Part shown: in pieces, positions 25,127-32,435 of the stretch
Numbering within the stretch: the first letter of the stretch is position 1
How the letters are laid out: each line of letters starts with the position of its first letter
Origin: Parahoeflea alexandrii
GTDB taxonomy: Bacteria > Pseudomonadota > Alphaproteobacteria > Rhizobiales > Rhizobiaceae
Assembly: GCF_024105735.1 (NCBI RefSeq)
Contig: NZ_JAAAML010000004.1
Span: 248,001 to 312,000 of the forward strand
Direction of reading: 5' to 3'
Length of the DNA: 64,000 nt
The notes under the pieces: model-generated
The model's input: only the letters and a program-made list of their open reading frames with translations
Database searches by the model: none
What the model was told of the DNA's origin: nothing
Position numbers and translations under genes: made by a program

Positions 25127-26823
25127 CTTGCGACCGAGGCCGCCTGGTCCACGCTGCCGTCTTCCGCGATGGCAACGCCGTAGGCGCTGAGCGCCATGTC
25201 GCGGCTGACCAACCCGCGCGAGACATCGCGCACGACCTCGGCGTAGGAGCGTTGCATCGGATCGCCATTGCCGCCGCCGCCACCGGTCTTGGTCTCGACG
25301 ACAGTGCCGGCCGGCAACTGCCGGGCGCGCATCTTGAGCGGATCCTCGACCTTGCCATCGGGGAAGCTGAGCGAAACCTCGGGTCCCCTGCCCTCGCCGC
25401 CACCGTTCAGCCCCCAGGCAGGGGTCTTCGACCGCTCGAACCAGATCGCGCCATAGCAATCCTCAAGCATCTTGTAGCGCCGCACCACGCCGCAGCCGCC
25501 GCGGTGCTTGCCCGGCCCGGCGCTGTCGGGCCGGATCGAGAATTCTTCCAGGCGCACCGGGAACTTGGTCTCCATCACCTCGGCCGGGATATTGCGGAAG
25601 CCGCCATTGACCAGGTTGATCAACGCACTCTCGCCATCGCTGTCGGCGCGGCCGCCCCATCCGCCTGCTGTCGGCTCGATGGAGATCCATTGCCCGCGCT
25701 TGGGGTCGACCGAGAAGAATCCCACCACCATGGAGTCGCCGTAATGGGCGGCGGTCGAGCGTTCCGGCATCGCCTCGGAGAGACATGAAATGAACAGATC
25801 GGCGAGAAGACCAAGACCGGTGAAGTACCATTCGCAAGCTGCCGGCTCACCGGCGTTGAACATGCACTCGTCCGGCAGGATCACCTTCATGGTCTCGAAG
25901 GAGCCGCCGGTGATCGCACGGTCAGGCGATATCATGGTCTTGTAGGCCAGCCGCAGAAGCGATTCCGTCTGGCTGGCGCCGCAATTGACCGACCCGGCGA
26001 CAGGTCCGGAGGTGCCGGTCAGATCAACGATCAGCTCCTCACCCTTGACCGTCAGGGTCAGCTTGACCTTGACCGGTTCGGTGCCGACGCCGTCATTGTC
26101 GAGATAGCCCTCTCGGCTCCAGGTGCCGTCCCTGATCGCGGCAATGGCCTCGCGATCCATCTTGCGCGCCTGCTCGAAGATGTTCTGGCAGGCGGCGCGA
26201 TAGGTTTCGGCGCCGATCTTGCTGAGCAACTGGCCCAGCCGCCGTTCGCCGGTGCGGATCGCCGCGATCTGCGCACCAAGGTCACCGATGGTGGCGCCTT
26301 CGAGCCGGGTGTTGAGCTTGAGATGGTCGTACCATTCGCGGATACGCTTGCCGCGCGAGACGATCCGTGTCGGCCCGAGGCGCAGGCCTTCCTGGTAGAT
26401 GTTCGTCGAGGACATGGTGCTGCCCGGATCCATCGCGCCGATATCGTTCCAGTGGGCGCGGGCGGCACCGAAGCCCACCAGTTCGCCCTTGTGGAAGATT
26501 GGACCGATGGCGGTAACGTCATGCAGGTGGGTGCCCTGCATGTAGCTGTCGTTCATGATGAAAATGTCACCTTCGTGGATGTCATCCTCGTAATAGTCCT
26601 TCACATGGCGAACGCAGACATCGATGGCGCCGATGAAGAGCGGCACGCCGGTGGACTGGCCGAGCATGTTGCCATGCTCATCCATCAGTGCCACGGCGCT
26701 GTCCTTGCCTTCATAGATGATCGCCGAATGGGCGGAGCGCCAGAGCGAGGCATTCATGTCCTCGGCGCAGGAGATGACGAAGTTGCGAACCACTTCGGTG
26801 GTGATCGGATCTGCGATGCTCAT
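25123..26823 (-). CDS. hyuB: Hydantoinase/oxoprolinase B subunit
   Basis: A 566-residue HyuB-family protein: DPITTEVVRNFVISCAEDMN, YEGKDSAVALMDEHGNMLGQ and FIMNDSYMQGTHLHDVTAIGP are typical. With HyuA it forms an ATP-dependent amidohydrolase acting on hydantoins (N-methylhydantoin), 5-oxoproline or related cyclic amides; the acetone and acetophenone carboxylases are relatives. The C-terminal 60 residues (about MLEDCYGAIWFERSKT onward) include a glycine-rich stretch (GGGEGRGPEVSLSFP). It overlaps both neighbours by 4 bases, fixing it within the importer operon. Confidence 0.9.
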   Translation of the reverse strand: MSIADPITTEVVRNFVISCAEDMNASLWRSAHSAIIYEGKDSAVALMDEHGNMLGQSTGVPLFIGAIDVCVRHVKDYYEDDIHEGDIFIMNDSYMQGTHLHDVTAIGPIFHKGELVGFGAARAHWNDIGAMDPGSTMSSTNIYQEGLRLGPTRIVSRGKRIREWYDHLKLNTRLEGATIGDLGAQIAAIRTGERRLGQLLSKIGAETYRAACQNIFEQARKMDREAIAAIRDGTWSREGYLDNDGVGTEPVKVKLTLTVKGEELIVDLTGTSGPVAGSVNCGASQTESLLRLAYKTMISPDRAITGGSFETMKVILPDECMFNAGEPAACEWYFTGLGLLADLFISCLSEAMPERSTAAHYGDSMVVGFFSVDPKRGQWISIEPTAGGWGGRADSDGESALINLVNGGFRNIPAEVMETKFPVRLEEFSIRPDSAGPGKHRGGCGVVRRYKMLEDCYGAIWFERSKTPAWGLNGGGEGRGPEVSLSFPDGKVEDPLKMRARQLPAGTVVETKTGGGGGNGDPMQRSYAEVVRDVSRGLVSRDMALSAYGVAIAEDGSVDQAASVAR

Positions 26824-28847
26824 GCCGCGTCCTCCTTGCTCAGGCTCATATGGCCGCCTTCGATCAAGCGCGCCGTCCAGCCGGGCGGCAGCAGTGTGGT
26901 CGAAGTAACCTCTTCGATAATGGCAGGGCCGCTCACGCTGTCGCCGTCGCCGATGCTGTTGCGGTCGATGATCGATGTGGCGCGGGGCTGTCCCGCGAAC
27001 CAGACCTCGCGTTCGCGTGCGGGGCGTGGCGTTTCGCGTTCGGGCGCCGCGTTTTCGGGGCGTTCGAGACGTCCCAGCGCCGCCAGGCGGATGTTGGCCA
27101 TCTCGACGCGGTTTTCCGGGCTGTTATGACCGTACTGGCGCTCATAGGCGGCGTCGAAATCGGCGCGGATCCTGTCCATATCGATCGGGCCATCCGCCAG
27201 CGGTATGGTCAGCACGTATTCCTGGCCGTAGTAACGGAAATCGATGGCCCGCTCGAATGACACGCGATCACCGGTGATGCCCTCATCGGAAAGGAAGCGG
27301 CGGCCTCTTTCCTCAAGCCCGCTGAAAGCGGTTTCGATTGTCTGGGCCTCGATCATGTCCCAGAAACTGTAGAGGGTCTCCTTGAAGTCGTGCCGGACAT
27401 CGGTCTGCAGCATTCCCCAGGCGGAGAATGCACCGGGATGCACGGGGATGATGACTTCGGAGATTTCCAGTTCCTCGGCCAGCGCCGCGGCCTGCGCGGG
27501 GCCGGCCCCGCCAAAGGCCACCAGCGAAAACTCCCGCGGGTCAATGCCGCGCTGGATGGTGATGGTGCGGATGGCGTCGGCCATCTTTGCGTTGACGATG
27601 TCGATGACGCCCTGGGCCATCTCTTCCGCGTTCATGCCGAAGTCCGAGCCGAGCGCAGCAAGCGCGGACGCGGCGGCATCACGGTCGAGCGTCATTTCGC
27701 CGCCCGAGAAATTGGCGCCGTCGAGCCGTCCGAGCACCAGGTTGGCGTCGGAAACGACCGGCTCGGTGCCGCCAAGTCCGTAACAGACCGGTCCGGGTTT
27801 GGAGCCGGCCGATTGCGGCCCGACTCGCAGCGCGCCGGCCTCTTTCCAGGCGATCGAGCCGCCGCCGGCTCCGATGACATGGATGTCGACGACCGACATC
27901 TGGATCGGCAGGCCTTCAAGCATGGCTTCGTTGGAGGTGGACGGCAGTCCGTCGATGACCAGCGAGGCATCGAAAGAGGTGCCGCCCATATCAACGCAGA
28001 TCAGGTTGCCGCGTCCAGTGGCGGCCGACAGCGCCTTGCCGCCGATGGCGCCGCCGACGGGACCGGACAGCAGGGTTTGCAACGGGTTTTCGGATGCGGC
28101 TGTCGCCGTCATCACGCCGCCGTTCGATTCCATCACATGCAGCGCACCACCCTCGGGCAGGCGATCGCCCATTTCGGCCTGCAAGGTCGAGATGTAGCGA
28201 CGCACCACGGGGGCCAGATAGGCGTCGGTCACCGTGGTCGAGGTGCGCTCGAACTCGCGCCATTCCGGCGAGACCTTGTGCGACATGACGATCTGCACAT
28301 CCGGCAGACGATCGGCCAGATAATCGCGGACGGCCACTTCATGGGCCGGATTGTTGAAGGAGAAGAGCAGCGAAATGGCAATCGCCTCGTAGGCCTCGGA
28401 CGCGCAGGCATCAACCAGTTGGTCGAGATCGGAAAGGCGCAGTGGCTCCAGTTCGGATCCATCCGCGGCAATCCGACCACCTACGGTAAAAGTGCTTTCC
28501 AGCGGGACCAGCGGCTCGGGCTTGTTCCAGCGGATCGAAAAGATCTCGCCGCGGTCATTGCCCTGGATGGTGTAGATGTCCCGAAAGTTTTCGTTGGTGA
28601 CCAGGGCCACCTTCGAGCCCTTGCGGGTGAGCAGGGCGTTGAGGCCGACAGTGGTGCCATGCACGAAAAAAGCAAGTTCCCCGTTGTCGCTCAAGACCTG
28701 ATCGATACCCTTGAGCACGGCAAGTGCCGGATTGTCCGGCGTGGACAGCACCTTGGTGGCGCCGCAGCGCCCGGTGGCCACATCCTGGTAGACAATGTCT
28801 GTAAATGTGCCGCCGATATCGGCAGACACGCGATAGCTGGTTTTCAC
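26820..28847 (-). CDS. hyuA: Hydantoinase/oxoprolinase A subunit
   Basis: A 675-residue HyuA-family protein with an actin-like ATPase fold: VSADIGGTFTDIVYQD at the N-terminus binds phosphate, VHGTTVGLNALLTRKG follows, then GGTSFDASLVIDGLP and VAFGGAGPAQAAALAEEL. The start is GTG 28847 with AGGA just upstream; it begins at the conserved YRVSADIGGT segment, whereas the longer frame adds unlikely residues. It activates the cyclic amide with ATP for opening by HyuB. Position between the binding protein and the B subunit suggests that the imported compound is a hydantoin, lactam or oxoproline-like ring. Confidence 0.9.
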   Translation of the reverse strand: MKTSYRVSADIGGTFTDIVYQDVATGRCGATKVLSTPDNPALAVLKGIDQVLSDNGELAFFVHGTTVGLNALLTRKGSKVALVTNENFRDIYTIQGNDRGEIFSIRWNKPEPLVPLESTFTVGGRIAADGSELEPLRLSDLDQLVDACASEAYEAIAISLLFSFNNPAHEVAVRDYLADRLPDVQIVMSHKVSPEWREFERTSTTVTDAYLAPVVRRYISTLQAEMGDRLPEGGALHVMESNGGVMTATAASENPLQTLLSGPVGGAIGGKALSAATGRGNLICVDMGGTSFDASLVIDGLPSTSNEAMLEGLPIQMSVVDIHVIGAGGGSIAWKEAGALRVGPQSAGSKPGPVCYGLGGTEPVVSDANLVLGRLDGANFSGGEMTLDRDAAASALAALGSDFGMNAEEMAQGVIDIVNAKMADAIRTITIQRGIDPREFSLVAFGGAGPAQAAALAEELEISEVIIPVHPGAFSAWGMLQTDVRHDFKETLYSFWDMIEAQTIETAFSGLEERGRRFLSDEGITGDRVSFERAIDFRYYGQEYVLTIPLADGPIDMDRIRADFDAAYERQYGHNSPENRVEMANIRLAALGRLERPENAAPERETPRPAREREVWFAGQPRATSIIDRNSIGDGDSVSGPAIIEEVTSTTLLPPGWTARLIEGGHMSLSKEDAA

Positions 28848-28869
28848 TGTTCCTGATCCTTTGACTGGG

Positions 28870-28896
28870 GGTGGCGCGCACCACATGCGCGCCACC
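28870..28896 (-). terminator. Perfect hairpin between binding-protein gene and hyuA
   Basis: An 11-base perfect inverted repeat (GGTGGCGCGCA, loop CCACA, TGCGCGCCACC) sits in the 68-base gap after the binding-protein stop. No T-run follows in the direction of transcription, so it is likely a partial terminator or 3' stabiliser that lets the binding protein be made in excess over the downstream genes. Confidence 0.6.
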
Positions 28897-28915
28897 GGCC
28901 TCGTTCAGCTTTTGC

Positions 28916-29902
28916 TTACTGTTCCCACTCGCCGGTGAAGTCGGGATTGGCCTCCAGAACAGCGGCATCGATCATGGCTTCGATCGGTCCCGCCTCATCC
29001 ATGTTGATGGCCTGGGTAACCGGCTTGCCCTCAATCGCATTGGCGATCTGCTCCATGGCCAGGGCGCCCATGGTCTTGGGGAAGTAAGCCAGCGTCGAAT
29101 CCCAGCGGCCTTCCCGGATTGCCGAGATCGCGATGGCTGCCGCACCGCCGCCCGACAGGTAGAGATCAGCCGGGTTCATGCCTGCCGCTTCAAGCGCGAT
29201 TTCCACACCCGCCAGGTGCTGATCCGCATTGGAAAGAACCGCATCCACATCCGGATTGGCCTGCAGAATGTCGGTCATCGCCTTCAGGCTCGGATCGGGC
29301 GAGTAATAGCCCTCGCCGACGGCGACGACCTTGATATTCTCGTGCTTGGCCAGAACCGACTGGAAGGTTTCAAGCCGAAGATTGTCGAAGGGGAAAATCT
29401 TCGCGCCGATCATGATGACCACATTGCACGGGTCCTTGTCAGCGCAGAAGTCGACCACGGATTCGGCTTGTGCCGTTGCGCCGGGAACCGGTGGGGAGGC
29501 CGCCGTGACAGTGATGCCCTCAACCTGCGGATCGAGCGAATTGAGATTCGGTCCGATCGGAAACAGGACCGTGCCGATGGGAACGCCCTCGGCAATGACC
29601 TGTTCGAACGCTCCTGCGACACCGACTGAATCGTTGGGCGCAACGATCATGCCAACATATTTGCCAGCAGCAAGGGCATCCTCGATCTGGCTGTACTGGA
29701 GGGCGGCGTCAAACTGACCGTCGAGGATTTCCGTCTCATACCCCCGCGCGGCAGCCACTTCCTGAACGCCTTCATAGGTGGCCTGATTGAAGCCGTTCTG
29801 CGAAGTCGCGGCAAAATAGGCGATTGTACCCTCTGCCGCAGCCATCCCGGTCATTCCGGCCAAGGCTACACAAGCCAACAGTGTCCTTTTGATAGTTCCC
29901 AT
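28916..29902 (-). CDS. Sugar-type ABC transporter periplasmic binding protein (RbsB-like)
   Basis: A 328-residue RbsB-like (peripla_BP_4) protein. A Sec signal peptide covers about 1-22 (KRTLLACVALAGMTGMAAAEG). The mature protein starts GTIAYFAATSQNGFNQATYEG, a typical first strand, and contains DILQANPDVDAVLSNADQ. The start at 29902 has GGAGAAAAAG upstream; the longer frame to 29989 lacks a signal at its N-terminus. A pair of Cys (FCADKDPC) may form a disulfide. First gene of the HyuAB importer operon, divergent from the GntR gene. Confidence 0.92.
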   Translation of the reverse strand: MGTIKRTLLACVALAGMTGMAAAEGTIAYFAATSQNGFNQATYEGVQEVAAARGYETEILDGQFDAALQYSQIEDALAAGKYVGMIVAPNDSVGVAGAFEQVIAEGVPIGTVLFPIGPNLNSLDPQVEGITVTAASPPVPGATAQAESVVDFCADKDPCNVVIMIGAKIFPFDNLRLETFQSVLAKHENIKVVAVGEGYYSPDPSLKAMTDILQANPDVDAVLSNADQHLAGVEIALEAAGMNPADLYLSGGGAAAIAISAIREGRWDSTLAYFPKTMGALAMEQIANAIEGKPVTQAINMDEAGPIEAMIDAAVLEANPDFTGEWEQ

Positions 29903-29947
29903 CACTTTTTCTCCGTTGAAAAGTTTGCTTCCTCTGATGCTTTGAGG

Positions 29948-30005
29948 TTGCACATTATGCAAACTTAATGCAAGAAGATTTTTATGCAAACTTAATGCAA
30001 GAAGA
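29948..30005. promoter_or_regulatory. GntR operator array: inverted repeat plus 24-base tandem direct repeats
   Basis: The divergent intergenic region has a 24-base unit (core TTATGCAAACTTAATGCA) occurring perfectly at 29955-29978 and 29982-30005, offset 27 bases. Each unit holds two ATGCAA hexamers 11 bases apart, so four hexamers lie at 29957, 29968, 29984 and 29995. An inverted repeat TTGCA-CATTA-TGCAA covers 29948-29962. This is the obvious binding region for the GntR protein encoded at 30011, controlling both directions. The local sequence is AT-rich compared with its surroundings. Confidence 0.65.
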
Positions 30006-30010
30006 AAATC

Positions 30011-30742
30011 ATGATGAAAAATGCCGAGCGAAAACCCAAGGACGAAACACCGATGCGCAAAAAACGCGGCGCGTTGATGGTCTATGAAAAGCTTCGCGAG
30101 GACATTCAGTGGTTGCGCATCGACCCTGGTTCGGCACTCGACGAGGTTGCATTGTCAAAGACCTACGACGTGTCCCGCACACCGGTCCGCGAGGCGTTGT
30201 TGTTGCTCGAGAACGAAGGTTTCGTGCAGTTCCTGCAAAACCGGACATCCATCGTGGCACCGCTGTCACTGCACAATCAGGCGGCCTTTCTCGATACCTT
30301 CATCCTGCTGTCGAGGGGGCTGATCCGTGCCGCGACCATGCGCGGCACGTCGCAGAAAGCCAGAATGGAGACCCTCGTCAGGGAGTATGCCGACAAGCTG
30401 GAGGCAGATGACGTGGAAGGCGCTTTCCGTGCGCAGCTCGAGTTGAACCGCTCTATCGCCAAGGAGGCAGGCAACCGGTTCCTGCAGAAATACTTCCTCG
30501 AGGCTCAGGACGCCTCTGTTCGCATGAAGCTGCTGTATTTCTTTCCACACCTGGCACAGGAACAAAAGAAAGAGGCGGTGGCGCGGCTTCAGGCAATCGT
30601 TGATGCAATGGTTGCAAGTGATCCCGACGCCGGTGATGCAGCCGTAAGGGATGCGATCCTGTTCGAGGCGAAAGTGATTCAAGGAGGGCTGGCGCCGCGT
30701 TTCGGGCACGAGATGTCCATAGTTCAGGAGGAAGCGAGATGA
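30011..30742 (+). CDS. GntR-family transcriptional regulator (FCD/FadR subfamily)
   Basis: A 243-residue regulator with an N-terminal winged helix (LMVYEKLREDIQWLRIDPGS, SKTYDVSRTPVREALLLLENEGF) and a C-terminal helical ligand domain (about 100-235). The start is uncertain: ATG 30011 is used, but ATG 30053 has AAGGA upstream and would give 229 residues, leaving the repeat array fully noncoding. It probably represses the divergent importer/HyuAB operon and its own operon with the M24 and GAF genes. Its stop overlaps the M24 start by 4 bases. Confidence 0.88.
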   Translation: MMKNAERKPKDETPMRKKRGALMVYEKLREDIQWLRIDPGSALDEVALSKTYDVSRTPVREALLLLENEGFVQFLQNRTSIVAPLSLHNQAAFLDTFILLSRGLIRAATMRGTSQKARMETLVREYADKLEADDVEGAFRAQLELNRSIAKEAGNRFLQKYFLEAQDASVRMKLLYFFPHLAQEQKKEAVARLQAIVDAMVASDPDAGDAAVRDAILFEAKVIQGGLAPRFGHEMSIVQEEAR

Positions 30743-31842
30743 GCGATTTCTCGATACGCCGCGCCCGGGCAGCAGATCTGCTGCGCGCAGCCGGGCTTGG
30801 CGCCGCGGCTTTCGTGCCGGGACCGAACCTTGCTTATCTGACGGGTGTCCATCTGCACCTGATGGAACGGCCGACGCTTTTCGTGCTTTGCGCCGATGGC
30901 AGTTCACATGCGCTGATGCCTGCACTTGAAAAGCAGAAATGGCGTTCCGCGATGCCGGAAGCCGACACGGTTTACTGGGAAGACAGCAATGGTCCGGCGG
31001 CCGGTTTTGCGGTCCTCGCCGACCGGCTGGGCAAAGGCGTCGTGCTGGGGGTGGAAGGCCTGCGCATGCGAGCCTCTGAATACCGCTCGCTTGCCCACCA
31101 TTTCGGCCATGAGGGTCTGGTTGATGCCGATCCGGCGCTTGTCGACTTGCGGCTGATAAAGGACCCGCGGGAAATCGACGAACTGCGCCGCGCGATCAAG
31201 ATCAGCGAAGCCGCTCTTGGGGAAACCTATGATGCAGGGATCGGCGGACAGACCGAGAAGCAGATATCAGCACGACTCAAGGCGGCCATGCTCGCCCATG
31301 GCGCTACAGGGTTTGCCTTCGAGCCGATCGTGCTGAGCGGCGGCGCAGCGGCTGATCCGCATGGAGACGCGTCAGAACGAACGGTCTCGGCGGGCAATGT
31401 GCTGCTGATCGATTTTGGCGCCAGTTACGGCGACATGCATGCGGATATCACCCGCACCGTGTTTTGCGAGCATGCCAGCGACGCGCATTCAGCTATCTAT
31501 GAAACGGTGCTGTCGGCAAACGAGGCCGGGCGGCAGGCGGTTCGTGCAGGCGCGCCCGTCGGCGCCGTCGACGCGGCCGCCACAGACCGGCTGCTGGATT
31601 CCCCCTTTGCCGACCTGATCCTGCACAAGACCGGGCACGGGCTGGGCCGCGAGGTGCATGAAGCCCCCGCGGTCATGCGCTCGAACACCGATCCGCAAAG
31701 GAACGGGATGGTCTTTACCATCGAGCCGGGCCTCTACCGCCGCAACGACATAGGCGTTCGTATCGAAGACAATGTCGTCGTCACCGACAATGGTCACGAC
31801 TGCCTTACCCAATTCAACAGGGAGATCATGACCCTTGCTTGA
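30739..31842 (+). CDS. M24-family metallopeptidase (Xaa-Pro peptidase/creatinase fold), canonical metal site
   Basis: A 367-residue protein with an N-terminal creatinase-like domain (about 10-140) and a C-terminal M24 domain. All five metal ligands are present: Asp225 and Asp236 (LLIDFGASYGDMHADITRT), His300 (TGHGLGREVHEAP), Glu329 (FTIEPGLY) and Glu343 (GVRIEDNVVV). It is therefore probably an active di-metal hydrolase, cutting an Xaa-Pro bond or another C-N bond. Co-transcribed with the GntR regulator and divergent from HyuAB, it may process the product of ring opening. Confidence 0.9.
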   Translation: MSDFSIRRARAADLLRAAGLGAAAFVPGPNLAYLTGVHLHLMERPTLFVLCADGSSHALMPALEKQKWRSAMPEADTVYWEDSNGPAAGFAVLADRLGKGVVLGVEGLRMRASEYRSLAHHFGHEGLVDADPALVDLRLIKDPREIDELRRAIKISEAALGETYDAGIGGQTEKQISARLKAAMLAHGATGFAFEPIVLSGGAAADPHGDASERTVSAGNVLLIDFGASYGDMHADITRTVFCEHASDAHSAIYETVLSANEAGRQAVRAGAPVGAVDAAATDRLLDSPFADLILHKTGHGLGREVHEAPAVMRSNTDPQRNGMVFTIEPGLYRRNDIGVRIEDNVVVTDNGHDCLTQFNREIMTLA

Positions 31843-32362
31843 CGAAACCACAGCTTTGCAGCGCTTCGACGCCGTCATCCGCACCGACAAATGGACCAGC
31901 CTGTTCCCCGCTCTCGACGAGCTGTGCCAGGCATCCATCGGCCACAGGTTGTTTTCCTGCTCAGTTTTCCAGATGAACGGTCCCGAAAGCGGTCTTGCGT
32001 CCCGGATCTACACCAGCGATCCCGAGAACTACCCGCTCTCCAGTCTGAAGACGATTGTTCCCAACCGCTGGACAGATCAGGTGATTGTCCGGCGCGAAAC
32101 CTTTGTCGCAAATTCGGTCGACGGCTTCGCGGACGTCTTTCCCGACCACGCATTCATCGCCTCGCTTGGCCTCGGCTCGGTGATCAATCTGCCGCTCATC
32201 TTCCGCGGCAATTTCATTGGCACCGTCAACATGCTGCACGAGGCTGGCTACTACACCGAAGAACGCGTCGAGCGGGCAAAGCAACTTGCCATTCCCGCGC
32301 TTCTGGCGTTCGAGGTTTCTCCGGAAGCCACGGTGCAAGCAAGCCAGGAACGATCCGGCTAG
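31835..32362 (+). CDS. GAF-domain protein
   Basis: A 175-residue single GAF domain (about 25-160): FSCSVFQMNGPESGLASRIY, then LGLGSVINLPLIFRGNFIGT and VNMLHEAGYYTEERVE. It has no output domain, so it may be a ligand sensor or a small ligand-binding protein. The start is TTG 31835, overlapping the M24 gene by 8 bases; no later ATG gives the whole domain. It is the last gene of the GntR operon and is followed by a strong bidirectional terminator. Confidence 0.8.
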   Translation: MLDETTALQRFDAVIRTDKWTSLFPALDELCQASIGHRLFSCSVFQMNGPESGLASRIYTSDPENYPLSSLKTIVPNRWTDQVIVRRETFVANSVDGFADVFPDHAFIASLGLGSVINLPLIFRGNFIGTVNMLHEAGYYTEERVERAKQLAIPALLAFEVSPEATVQASQERSG

Positions 32363-32381
32363 AAACGATCAAGCCAGAAAC

Positions 32382-32422
32382 AATCCGGCCGCGCTCTGTT
32401 GAAGACAGCCCGCGGCCGGATT
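32382..32422. terminator. Bidirectional stem between convergent GAF and dabA genes
   Basis: A perfect 12-base inverted repeat, AATCCGGCCGCG and CGCGGCCGGATT, separated by 17 bases that can themselves pair (CTGT with ACAG). It sits in the 73-base gap between the two convergent stop codons. No long T-run follows, but the stem is very GC-rich and the position is ideal for ending both transcripts. Confidence 0.7.
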
Positions 32423-32435
32423 GGCAGGAAACGCT

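Noticed and set aside
27390-28856. Long plus-strand open frame opposite hyuA
   Set aside because: HyuA motifs are clear on the minus strand; this is low-complexity shadow.
29955-30005. CRISPR-like repeat
   Set aside because: Only two adjacent copies with a 3-base spacer; an operator array explains it better.
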